A stretch of DNA of 64,000 nucleotides, taken from positions 1 through 64,000 of the forward strand of contig NZ_JAUZDX010000010.1 in the NCBI RefSeq assembly GCF_030704685.1, given 5' to 3'. The notes beneath the pieces were generated by a model. The model worked only from the letters and a program-made list of their open reading frames with translations, made no database searches and was not told the origin of the DNA. The translations under genes were made by a program, and so were the position numbers. Of the stretch, positions 8,682 to 17,500 are shown piece by piece. The DNA comes from Acidovorax sp. A1169 (GTDB taxonomy: Bacteria > Pseudomonadota > Gammaproteobacteria > Burkholderiales > Burkholderiaceae_C). The stretch's first letter is position 1, and the number at the start of each line of letters is the position of its first letter.

Positions 8682-9665
8682 CTACTGCGGCACCAGCCCC
8701 GCCGCCTTCACCAGCTCTGCATGGACCTTGATCTCCTGCGTGATCGCATCCTTGAGCTGCTGGCTGCTGCCCGGCGCCACCTCCATACCGCTGGCGGCCA
8801 GCTTGGCCTTGATGTCCGCATCGGCCAGGGCAGCGTGCGCTGCGCGCTGCAGCCGGTCGATGATGGGCTGCGGTGTCTTGGCCGGGGCGAGCAGGCCCAC
8901 CCAGGCGGATAGGTTCATTTCGGGCGCGCCGGCCTCGACCATGGTGGGGGTCTGCGGCAGGGTGCCGGTGCGCTGTGCGGCCATCAGGCCGAGGGCATGC
9001 AGCTTGCCGGACTGGATGTGCGGCAGGGCCTCGGGCAGCACGGCGAACAGCATGTCCACCGTGCCGGCCAGCGCGTCGTTGATGGCCGGGGCGCCGCCCT
9101 TGTAGGGCACGTGCAGCAGGTCGGTCTTGGTGCGGGTGGTGAACATCAGCCCCGCCAGGTGCTGCGGGCTGCCGTCGCCCGATGAGGCATACGTCAGCTT
9201 GCCCGGCGCTGCCTTGGCCGCAGCCAGCACGGCGGCCACGGTGGGGAACTTCTGCTTGTCCTTGACCACCAGCACCATGGGCTGGTTCACGAACTTGGTG
9301 ATGGGCACGAAGTCGGCCTCGGGGTCGTAGGGGAGGGTCTTGAAGATGCTCTTGTTGGTGGTGAGGAACGACGCCGGCGAGACCATCAGCGTGTAGCCAT
9401 CGGGCGCGGCGCGTGAGACCAGCGGCGTGCCGATCTGGCCGGATGCGCCTGCCTTGTTGTCCACCACGAAGGGCTGGCCCAGCTCGGCCGCCATCTTCTG
9501 CGTGACCACGCGGGCGATCATGTCGGCGCTGCCGCCGGCGGGCAGGGCCACGATGACCTTGACGGGGCGGTCGGGGTAGACGGCACCTTGGGCGAAGGCG
9601 GTGGTGGCGGCGGCTGGCGCTAGCAGGGCGCAGACAAGGGTGGACATCAGGCTTCGGCGTTGCAT
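8682..9665 (-). CDS. Bug-family (TctC) periplasmic substrate-binding protein
   Basis: This 327-residue protein of the tripartite tricarboxylate transporter receptor family (PF03401) starts at ATG 9665, behind a GGAGGAG ribosome-binding site, with the signal peptide MQRRSLMSTLV...TTAFAQ. Family landmarks are YPDRPVKVIVALPAGGSAD near residue 29, FVVDNKAGASGQIGT near residue 71, LLHVPYKGGAPAINDALAG near residue 172 and QTPTMVEAGAPE near residue 225. Such proteins bind carboxylates in the periplasm. No TctA/TctB membrane subunits are adjacent, which is normal for the many orphan Bug receptors of Burkholderiales. The ligand is unknown. Confidence 0.9.
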   Translation of the reverse strand: MQRRSLMSTLVCALLAPAAATTAFAQGAVYPDRPVKVIVALPAGGSADMIARVVTQKMAAELGQPFVVDNKAGASGQIGTPLVSRAAPDGYTLMVSPASFLTTNKSIFKTLPYDPEADFVPITKFVNQPMVLVVKDKQKFPTVAAVLAAAKAAPGKLTYASSGDGSPQHLAGLMFTTRTKTDLLHVPYKGGAPAINDALAGTVDMLFAVLPEALPHIQSGKLHALGLMAAQRTGTLPQTPTMVEAGAPEMNLSAWVGLLAPAKTPQPIIDRLQRAAHAALADADIKAKLAASGMEVAPGSSQQLKDAITQEIKVHAELVKAAGLVPQ

Positions 9666-9791
9666 GGGGACTCCTCCGTACAGGGACAGGACTGGGCTGG
9701 CAGCAGCAGGTATGCCGCAAACAGGCGTGTCATGCAAGTCCTGTACCAGAGCCTGCGCGCGGGCCCGTCCGCGGCGGCACGCGCGCTCCGC

Positions 9792-10241
9792 TCACTGTGG
9801 CACTTTGCGTACCTCGGTGGCCTGCGGCGCCACGGCGCTGCCTTCCTTGCTGCGGGGCGCCATGTACGGCAGCGGCTTGCCCGTGCGCTTGTCGATCAGC
9901 ACCGAATGCGGTTCGCCACGCTGGAACAGGTGCTGCTCTCCCCACTGCCGCAGCGCCACCACCACCGGAAACAGGCTGTCGCCCTGGGCTGTCAGCACGT
10001 ACTCCTGATAGGCCGAGCCGTCGGATGCCGGCTGCGTTGCAAGGATGCCTGCCTCCACCAGCTTGCGCAGGCGATCCGAAAGGATGTTGCGGGCCACGCC
10101 CAGGCTGCGCTGGAAGTCGCTGAAGCGGCGCATGCCGTCGAAGGCGTTGCGCACGATGAGCAGCGACCAGCGGTCTCCAACGCTATCGACGGCGCGCGCT
10201 ACGGGGCAGGGTTCATCGTGCGTGGGTTTGCGGCGCGGCAT
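9792..10241 (-). CDS. HxlR-family winged-helix transcriptional regulator
   Basis: A 149-residue HxlR regulator (PF01638). The family core is CPVARAVDSVGDRWSLLIVR (residues 12-31), followed by FSDFQRSLGVARNILSDRLRKLVEAGIL, the recognition helix and wing. The single N-terminal cysteine (C12) is in the position where some HxlR proteins sense redox or electrophiles. It is divergent from the MFS transporter gene across a 102-base gap with a dyad symmetry, so it probably regulates that transporter and itself. Confidence 0.9.
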   Translation of the reverse strand: MPRRKPTHDEPCPVARAVDSVGDRWSLLIVRNAFDGMRRFSDFQRSLGVARNILSDRLRKLVEAGILATQPASDGSAYQEYVLTAQGDSLFPVVVALRQWGEQHLFQRGEPHSVLIDKRTGKPLPYMAPRSKEGSAVAPQATEVRKVPQ

Positions 10242-10300
10242 GGGATCTCCTGGGTGGTCAGGGCTATTGGTTGCATTTTAAAACTAGTTGGCCTAGCATT

Positions 10301-10328
10301 CAACTGGTTTTGTTTTGAAACCAAGTTG
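10301..10328. promoter_or_regulatory. Imperfect dyad, candidate HxlR operator
   Basis: CAACTGGTTT and AAACCAAGTTG form an inverted repeat (one extra base) around a 7-base centre. A second short palindrome, AACTAGTT, lies about 20 bases upstream. The position between divergent hxlR-type and MFS genes, 15 bases before the transporter start, suits a repressor site. The assignment is inference. Confidence 0.4.
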
Positions 10329-10343
10329 AGCTTGCTACGAACC

Positions 10344-11597
10344 ATGAAGGCATCTTCCATTTCAACCCCACTGCCGTGCTGCCGCCAAGCGCCCAGCCGG
10401 TCGGCAGGCATGCCGCGCAGCTTGGTGCTGCTGTTCGCCATGGCTGCCGGCCTGAGCGTGGCGAACGTGTACTACGCCCAGCCCTTGCTGGATGCGCTGG
10501 CGCGGGATTTCGGCATCGGCCATGCCGCAGTCGGCGGCGTCATCGCGGCCACCCAGGTCGGCTGCGCGCTGGCCTTGCTGCTGCTGGTGCCGCTGGGTGA
10601 CCTGGTGGAACGCCGGCGCCTGATGGGCGTGCAGTTGCTGGCATTGGTGGCGGCGCTCGCGCTGGTGGCCGTGGCGCCTTCGGCCCCGGTGCTGCTATCG
10701 GGCATGCTGGGTGTTGGACTGCTGGGCACGGCGATGACGCAGGGGCTGATCGCCTACGCGGCCAGCGCCGCCGCGCCGCAGGAGCAGGGCCGGGTCGTCG
10801 GGGCGGCGCAGGGCGGGGTGTTCATCGGCCTGCTGCTGGCCCGCGTGTTTGCGGGCGGTGTAAGCGATCTGGCCGGCTGGCGGGGCGTGTACTTCTGCGC
10901 CGCCGGGTTGATGCTGGTGATGGCGCCCGTGCTTTGGCGGCGCCTGCCGCACCTGCCGAAGCGGCCCGCGGCGCCGCATGCCATGGGCTACCTGCGCCTG
11001 GTCGGCTCCATGCTGGCGCTGCTGCGGCAGGAGCGGGTGCTGCAGGTGCGCGGCATGCTGGCGCTGCTGATGTTCGCGGCGTTCAACATCTTCTGGAGTG
11101 CACTGGTGCTGCCGTTGAGCGCAGCCCCTTATGGCTTTTCGCACACCGCCATCGGGGCCTTCGGCCTGGCAGGCGCGGTGGGTGCGCTGGCTGCTGCACG
11201 TGCCGGGAGGTGGGCAGACCTGGGTTACGCCCAGCGCACCAGCGCGGCGGCCCTGGTGGTGCTGCTGCTGTCATGGTGGCCGCTGTCAATGATGGAGCGA
11301 TCCCTGTGGGCGCTGGTGATCGGTATCGTGCTGCTGGATCTGGGCGGCCAGGCCCTGCACGTCACCAACCAGAGCCTGATCTTTCGCACCCGGCCCGAAG
11401 CGCAGAGCCGGCTGGTGGGCCTGTACATGCTGTTCTACGCGGTCGGCAGCGGGCTGGGCGCGATCGGCACCACAGCGACCTATGCCGCTGCCGGCTGGCA
11501 GGGCGTGTGCCTGCTGGGCGCGGCGGTCAGCCTGCTGGCGCTGCTGTTCTGGTGGGCCACGCGCAGTGCTGTGCCCGCCGCCAGGGCAGCGCACTAG
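10344..11597 (+). CDS. MFS transporter, drug/arabinose-efflux type
   Basis: A 417-residue major facilitator protein with about 12 membrane segments. The first helices read SLVLLFAMAAGLSVANVYYAQPLLD, a hallmark of the YdhP/AraJ-like efflux branch. The loop 2-3 motif is LGDLVERRRLM, and a conserved GR..GAAQGG segment sits near residue 150. It is predicted to export small organic compounds by proton antiport. The start at 10344 is the first in-frame ATG after the HxlR intergenic region. Its likely regulator is the divergent HxlR protein; the substrate is unknown. Confidence 0.85.
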   Translation: MKASSISTPLPCCRQAPSRSAGMPRSLVLLFAMAAGLSVANVYYAQPLLDALARDFGIGHAAVGGVIAATQVGCALALLLLVPLGDLVERRRLMGVQLLALVAALALVAVAPSAPVLLSGMLGVGLLGTAMTQGLIAYAASAAAPQEQGRVVGAAQGGVFIGLLLARVFAGGVSDLAGWRGVYFCAAGLMLVMAPVLWRRLPHLPKRPAAPHAMGYLRLVGSMLALLRQERVLQVRGMLALLMFAAFNIFWSALVLPLSAAPYGFSHTAIGAFGLAGAVGALAAARAGRWADLGYAQRTSAAALVVLLLSWWPLSMMERSLWALVIGIVLLDLGGQALHVTNQSLIFRTRPEAQSRLVGLYMLFYAVGSGLGAIGTTATYAAAGWQGVCLLGAAVSLLALLFWWATRSAVPAARAAH

Positions 11598-11598
11598 T

Positions 11599-12003
11599 TC
11601 ATGCAGGCGCGTGCTGCCAGCTCTTGTAGACGAACTCCAGGCTGTAGCCATCGGGGTCCAGCACATTGGCGGCGTAGTAGCGTGGATCGTAGTGCAGGCG
11701 CGCGGTGGGGGCTCCGTTGTCGGTGGCGCCCGCAGCCATTGCGGCGGCGTAGGCGGCATCCACTTCGGCGGTGCTGCTGGCTACAAAGCCCACGTGCGCG
11801 GCGCACCCGTCGGCCGGGCCGGCCTTGAGCCACAGGAACATGCGGCCGTTGGCGCCAAAGCCTTTCAGGTCCGGGTGGCCTGGCGGGCCGTCCTTGCCGT
11901 CGAAGTCGTGCCGCGTGGTGATGCCCAGCGGCTTGAGGGCCGCGGTGTAGAAGGCGATGGAGCGATCGATGTCGCTCACCGTGAGGAATACGTGGTCCAG
12001 CAT
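11599..12003 (-). CDS. VOC-family (glyoxalase-like) protein
   Basis: The 134-residue single-chain vicinal oxygen chelate protein starts MLDHVFLTVSDIDRSIAFY, the standard first beta-strand and helix. Probable metal ligands are H4, the histidine in CAAHVGFVA (near 70) and the glutamate of GYSLEFVYK (near 125). The family includes glyoxalase I-like enzymes, dioxygenases and fosfomycin or bleomycin resistance proteins, so the reaction is open. It lies 25 bases downstream of the SDR gene on the same strand, so the two are probably cotranscribed. It converges on the MFS gene with a one-base gap. Confidence 0.85.
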   Translation of the reverse strand: MLDHVFLTVSDIDRSIAFYTAALKPLGITTRHDFDGKDGPPGHPDLKGFGANGRMFLWLKAGPADGCAAHVGFVASSTAEVDAAYAAAMAAGATDNGAPTARLHYDPRYYAANVLDPDGYSLEFVYKSWQHAPA

Positions 12004-12028
12004 GGGGCTTGTTCCTTGTTACGCTGGG

Positions 12029-12772
12029 TCACACCATATACCCGCCAGCCACTTCGATGCTCTGGCCATTGACCCAGCCGCTGTCCTCACCCAGCAGGCT
12101 GGCGATCACACGCGCCACGTCTTCGGGCTCGCCCACGCGGCCCAGGGCGGTCTGCCCGGCCAGCAGGGCCTCGAAGTCGGGCGGCAGTCCACCACCCAGT
12201 TCGGTGCGGATTGCGCCGGGCGACACCGCGTTGGCGCGGATGCGCCGCTCGCCGAACTCCTTGGCCATGTAGCGCGTGAGCACCTCCAGCCCGCCCTTGA
12301 AGGCTGCGTACGGCGCCACGCCGGGTGTGGCGACGCGCGTGGTGGCGCTGGTCAGGTTGACGATGCCGGCGCCCGGTTGCAGCAGCGGCAGCAGGGCCTG
12401 GGTGAGGAAGAACGGGCCCTTGAGGTGCACGTTCATCAACCCGTCGAACTGCGCCGGGGTCACGCTCTCCAGCGGGTTGAACAGGCCGTAGCCGGCGTTG
12501 TTGACCAGGCCCGCCAGGTGGCCGTGGCCCCAGGTCTCGTGCAGACTGCGCTCGACTGCGCTGCGGAAGTCGCCGAAGCTGTCGGCGTCACCCACGTCCA
12601 GCGGCAGGGCCACGGCCTTGCCACCCGCCTGGGCGATGCGCTGCACCACGGCCTGCGCGGCTTCGGGGTTGCGGTGGTAGGTGAGGATGACGCCCATGCC
12701 GCGCCGTGCGCATTCGATGGCGGTGCTGGCGCCGATGCCGCGGCTGCCGCCGGTGATGAGGATAGTGTTCAT
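12029..12772 (-). CDS. Short-chain dehydrogenase/reductase (SDR)
   Basis: A 247-residue classical SDR. The cofactor motif TGGSRGIG is at residues 7-14, NNAG at 91-94, the catalytic serine in NLTSATT (S142), and the YxxxK pair at Y155 and K159. C-terminal ASLLGEDSGWVNGQSIEVAGGY is typical of FabG-like members. It reduces or oxidises a carbonyl substrate with NAD(P)H; the substrate is not predictable. It is divergent from an AraC-family regulator, a common pairing in which the regulator controls the reductase, and it precedes the VOC gene in a likely two-gene unit. Confidence 0.9.
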   Translation of the reverse strand: MNTILITGGSRGIGASTAIECARRGMGVILTYHRNPEAAQAVVQRIAQAGGKAVALPLDVGDADSFGDFRSAVERSLHETWGHGHLAGLVNNAGYGLFNPLESVTPAQFDGLMNVHLKGPFFLTQALLPLLQPGAGIVNLTSATTRVATPGVAPYAAFKGGLEVLTRYMAKEFGERRIRANAVSPGAIRTELGGGLPPDFEALLAGQTALGRVGEPEDVARVIASLLGEDSGWVNGQSIEVAGGYMV

Positions 12773-12916
12773 TTTTCAGGTCCTTGAGGGGTTGTGAATC
12801 GATGGATAGAGCTTAGGCAGTGCCGCCGTTTTTGGCGTGCCTGCTCATGCCGCATTGCTGCCTAATCCTGCTTTTTCACTTGTGCCGAGCCCGGCTTTGC
12901 GGTCTGATCGGAGCCC

Positions 12917-13819
12917 ATGAACCCAAGCCCGCTCGAAGAACTGAGGCACCTGGCCTCGCGCGCCGAGAACCGGCGCACGGACACCGGAATCCCCCGCGTG
13001 GCGATGGTGCAGGGCGCCATTCCGGAGCACCAGCTGGCCGCGGTGTACGACCCCATGGTCAACCTGATCTTGCAGGGCAGCAAGACCATGACCATCGGCG
13101 GGCACACCCTGGCCTACGACCCGGCCACGTACTTCGTGATGTCCATCGACTTGCCTGCCGTGGGCCAGGTGCATGCGGCGGCCGATGGCGCGCCCTACCT
13201 GGCGGTCAGCCTGACGCTGGAGCCGGCGGTGGTGGCCGCGCTGCTTGCGGACCTGCCCAGGGGTGGCTCCGATGTGTCCGCCACGGATGCCTGGGAGCCG
13301 GGCTTTTCGGTGGCGGCGATGACGCCGCAGCTGATGGACGCCTGGGTGCGCATGCTGCGCCTGATGGACAAGCCGGCCGACATCGCGGCCCTGGCGCCCG
13401 GGTGCGAGCGCGAGATCCTGTACCGCGTGCTGCAGGGCCCCCACGGCGGCATGCTGCGCGCCATCGCCACGCCGGACTCGGCCATGGCGCGCGTGGGCCA
13501 GGCCATTGCCCACATACGGCGCGAGTTCGCGCAGCCGCTGCGCGTGGAGTTGCTGGCCGAGGTGGCGGCGATGAGCGTGTCGGCGTTTCACCGCCACTTC
13601 AAGGCCGTGACGGCCCAGAGCCCCGTGCAGTACCAGAAGCGCCTGCGCCTGCTGCAGGCGCGCATGCTGCTGGTGGCCCAGGGCGCCAGCGTGGCCGGCG
13701 CCGCGTTTGCCGTGGGCTACGAGAGCGCCACCCAGTTCAGCCGCGAGTACGCGCGACAGTTCGGCGCGCCACCTGCGCGCGACGCGCAAAGGCTGGTCGC
13801 ACAGGCGCGCCGGGCCTGA
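12917..13819 (+). CDS. AraC-family transcriptional regulator
   Basis: The 300-residue protein has an N-terminal AraC_N-type domain (PF06719; GIPRVAMVQGAIPEHQLAAVYDPMVNLILQG..) and a C-terminal double helix-turn-helix from about residue 195 (VELLAEVAAMSVSAFHRHFK, then GASVAGAAFAVGYESATQFSREYARQFG). It probably acts on the divergent SDR-VOC unit in response to a small molecule bound by the N-terminal domain. The start at 12917 (MNPSPLEELRHLA) fits the family. It is followed after 3 bases by the convergent end of the broken RidA gene. Confidence 0.9.
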   Translation: MNPSPLEELRHLASRAENRRTDTGIPRVAMVQGAIPEHQLAAVYDPMVNLILQGSKTMTIGGHTLAYDPATYFVMSIDLPAVGQVHAAADGAPYLAVSLTLEPAVVAALLADLPRGGSDVSATDAWEPGFSVAAMTPQLMDAWVRMLRLMDKPADIAALAPGCEREILYRVLQGPHGGMLRAIATPDSAMARVGQAIAHIRREFAQPLRVELLAEVAAMSVSAFHRHFKAVTAQSPVQYQKRLRLLQARMLLVAQGASVAGAAFAVGYESATQFSREYARQFGAPPARDAQRLVAQARRA

Positions 13820-13822
13820 AGG

Positions 13823-14322
13823 TCAGGCAGCAGGGTCCACCACCGCGTCCACTTCCAACTCCACCCACACCCCATCGGGAAGGCTGCCCACGCCGATGGC
13901 ACTGCGTGCCGGCAGTGCAAGCTGCGGGAAGCCAATGGCCAGCACGTGCGACGCGGCATCGAGCACCCGTGGGTGCGCGCCAAACCCGGGTGCCGAGCGC
14001 ACGAAGCCGCGCAGGCGCACCACATGCTGCACGCGGGCGAGCTCGCCGCCGCAGGCGGTGCGAAGCGCGGCCAGGGTGCTGAGCATGGCCACCGTGGCCG
14101 CGTGGCGAGCGGGCGCCAGGTCGCGGCCTTCCTCGCAGATGCCGGCCAGGGGGTGGCCATCGATGCGGCTGGTCTGGCCGCTCACCGCGACCCAGTCTGG
14201 CCCGCCGCCTCGTGCACATGGCAGGGCGCGTAGCTGCCGCGTGGCTGGGGCGCAAGTGGCAGCACCAGGCCGGCGGTGGCCAGGCGCTCTTCGGGCGTGG
14301 TGTGCACTGCTTCGGTATTCAT
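13823..14322 (-). pseudogene. RidA/YjgF-family gene broken by a frameshift
   Basis: The first part runs from ATG 14322 (MNTEAVHTTPEERLATAGL...GSYAPCHVHEAAG) and stops at about 14182. The remainder continues in another frame (WVAVSGQTSRIDGHPLAG... to the stop at 13823) through RGFVRSAPGF and ARSAIGVGSLPDGVWVELE, the normal C-terminus of the Rid branch that deaminates reactive imines. Joining the parts needs one extra base at about 14195-14200 (a one-base deletion in this copy), and the join reads through smoothly. It could also be a sequencing error. Its start overlaps the stop of the upstream PhzF-like remnant by ATGA, so the two were once translationally coupled. Confidence 0.7.
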
Positions 14323-14516
14323 GCCGCGCCCCCGACTACCTCGCCGCTGAGCCAGCAGCCGGACATGGCACCCTGCGCATCGAAGCAGGGCCGCACCGCG
14401 ATGGCCGAAGGGCTGCCCATGGCGTCGCCCTGGCGCACGGTGCAGACCACGGGCGCGGTTGCGCTGCCTGTTGCGATGGTGCCGGAGGCTGCCAGATGCC
14501 GGGGCAGCGGGGCTTG
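14319..14516 (-). pseudogene. C-terminal remnant of a PhzF-family protein
   Basis: An open frame of about 65 codons with no start codon of its own, bounded upstream by a stop at 14517-14519, ends at TGA 14319-14321. It contains TGSA followed closely by RQGDAMGSPSAIAV and LSGEVV, which resemble the TGSA and QG..MGRPS...G.VV motifs of the PhzF isomerase family. The interval between the two motifs is shorter than usual and the N-terminal two thirds are missing. It abuts the mfd stop region. Identification is by motif only. Confidence 0.5.
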
Positions 14517-14572
14517 TCATGTCAACAACACCTTTGCAGGGATCGTGCCAGATGCGCCCGCCACACACAAAT

Positions 14573-17500
14573 TCAGGCGGTTGCCGCCTGCGGCTGCCCC
14601 AGCGACCGCAATATGTCCCGCACCATCTGCGCGCGGTCCTTGGGGTCCTTCAGTTCGCGCTCGATGCGCAGCTTCTCGTTGCCGGCCAGCTTGATGTGCT
14701 TGTTCTTCTGGATCAGCTCGATGATGCGCATCGGGTCGATCGGCGGCTGGGGCTTGAATGTGATGTTGATGACGCCCGGAGCGGCATCCACCTTCACCAC
14801 GCCGTAGGGCTGGCTCAGCACGCGCAGGCGGTGCACGTCGATGAGGGTCTGGGCCTGCGGCGGCAGCTTGCCGAAGCGGTCCACGATCTCTTCGAGCAGG
14901 CCGTCGATCTGGTCGGGCGTCTTGGCGGTGGCCAGCTTCTTGTAGAACGACAGGCGCAGGTGCACGTCGCCGCAGTAGTCATCGGGCAGCAGGGCGGGGG
15001 CGTGCAGGTTGATGTCGGTGGTCACGCTCAGCGGGGAGAGCAGGTCCGGCTCCTTGCCGGCCTTGAGCGCCTTGACGGCTTCGTTGAGCATCTCGTTGTA
15101 CAGCTGAAAGCCCACCTCCAGCATGTTGCCGCTCTGGTTCTCGCCCAGCACCTCGCCGGCACCGCGGATCTCCAGGTCGTGCATGGCCAGGTAGAAGCCG
15201 CTGCCCAGTTCTTCCATCTGCTGGATGGCATCGAGGCGCTGGGCGGCGTTCTTGGTCAGGCCCTCGGTGTCGGGCACCATCAGGTAGGCGTACGCCTGGT
15301 GGTGGCTGCGGCCCACCCGGCCACGCAACTGGTGCAGCTGCGCCAGGCCGAACTTGTCGGCGCGGCTCATGATGATGGTGTTGGCCGTGGGCACGTCGAT
15401 GCCGGTCTCGATGATGGTCGAGCACAGCAGGATGTTGTAGCGCTGGGCCACGAAGTCGCGCATCACGCGCTCCAGCTCGCGCTCGGGCATCTGGCCGTGG
15501 GCCACGGCGATGCGGGCCTCGGGCAGGATTTCTTCGAGCTTCTGGCGGCGGTTCTCGATGGTCTCCACCTCGTTGTGCAGAAAGTACACCTGCCCGCCGC
15601 GCTTCAATTCGCGCAGCACCGCCTCGCGGATCACGCCCGTGCCCTCATTGCGCACAAAGGTCTTGATCGCCAGGCGCCGCTGCGGCGCGGTGGCGATGAC
15701 CGACAGGTCGCGCAAGCCTTCGAGCGCCATGCCCAGCGTGCGCGGGATGGGCGTTGCCGTGAGGGTGAGCACGTCCACCTCGGCGCGCAGGGCCTTCATC
15801 TGCTCCTTGTGGCGCACGCCAAAGCGGTGCTCCTCGTCGATGATCAGGAGGCCCAGGTTGTGGAACTTGGTCGATTCGCTGAGCAGCTTGTGCGTGCCCA
15901 CCACGATGTCCACCGTGCCATCGCCAATGCCCTTGATGGCAGCGGAGATCTCCTTGCCCGAGCGAAAGCGCGACACCTCGGCCACCTTCACCGGCCATTT
16001 GCCGAAGCGGTCCATCAGCGTCTGGTAGTGCTGCTCGGCCAGCAGCGTGGTGGGAGCGAGAAAGGCCACCTGCTTGCCGCCCGTGACGGCCACGAAGGCC
16101 GCGCGCAGCGCCACCTCGGTCTTGCCGAAGCCCACGTCGCCGCAGACCAGGCGGTCCATGGGGCGGGGGCTGATCATGTCCTGGATCACCGCGTGGATGG
16201 CGGCGTTCTGGTCGGCCGTTTCTTCAAAGCCGAAGTCGTTGGCAAAGGTCTCGTAGTCCTGTGGGCTGTAGCGGAATGCGTGGCCTTCGCGCGCAGCGCG
16301 GCGGGCGTAGATGTTGAGCAGCTCGGCCGCGCTGTCGCGCACCTGCTCGGCGGCCTTGCGCTTGGCCTTCTCCCACTGGCCGCTGCCCAGCTTGTGCAGC
16401 GGCGCCTCGTCGGCGCTCACGCCGGTGTAGCGGCTGATGAGTTGCAGCTGGCTCACGGGCACGTAGAGCACGGCCTTGTCGGCGTACTCCAGGTGCAGAA
16501 ACTCCTGCATGGCGGGCGAGCCGTCGGGGTTCTTGTTGCCCACGTCCATGTTGACCAGGCCGCGGTAGCGGCCGATGCCGTGGGCGCTGTGCACCACGGG
16601 GTCGCCCACGTTGAGCTCGGCCAAGTCCTTGATCAGCGCCTCGACGTCGCTCACCTGCTCCTGCTTCTTGCGCCGGCGCGTGGTGGGGCCGGCGGCGAAG
16701 AGCTCGGTCTCGGTCACGAAGTCGATGCCGTCCTCGATCCAGCTGAAGCCCACCGTGAGGCCTGCGGTGGCAATGCCCACCTTCTCGGTGGCATCCCCCT
16801 GAAACTCGGCCAGCGAATCAAACGCCGGCGGGCTGACCCCGCTGGCGCGCAAAAAGTCGAGCAGGCTCTCGCGCCGGCCCGCGCTCTCGGCCAGCAGCAG
16901 CACACGGTGCTGCGTGTTGCGGATATGGGCGTGCAGGCGGGCGAGTGGGTCCTCGGCCCCGCGCACCACCGACAGATCACCCAGCTTCTGGAAGTGCGGG
17001 TTGTCGGCGATGTCTTCCACCCCGGGCCGGATGGACAGCTGCGCATGCAGGTTGGCGCGGGTGTAGAACTGGTCCACCGAGAGGAACAGCGCATCGGGCG
17101 GCAGCGCCGGGCGCTCCGGGTCACCCTGCACCAGGCGGAACCGGTCCTTCGTGTCCTGCCAGAAGCGCTGGAAGGCCGGCTCCAGGTCGCCGTGCAGCAC
17201 CACGGTCGCCTCGCTGCCCAGGTAGTCGAACACGGTGGCCGTGTCATCGAAGAACAGCGGCAGGTAGTATTCGATACCGGCGGTGGCCACGCCGTTGCCC
17301 ATGTCCTTGTAGATGCGGCTCTTGGTCGGGTCGCCCTCGATCATCTCGCGCCAGCGGCTTCGGAACTTGGCGCGCGCGTCGTCGTCCATGGGGAACTCGC
17401 GGCCGGGCAGCAGGCGTACCTCGGGCACGGGGTACAGGCTGCGCTGGCTGTCGGGGTCGAAGGTGCGGATGCTGTCGATCTCGTTGTCGAACAGGTCCAC

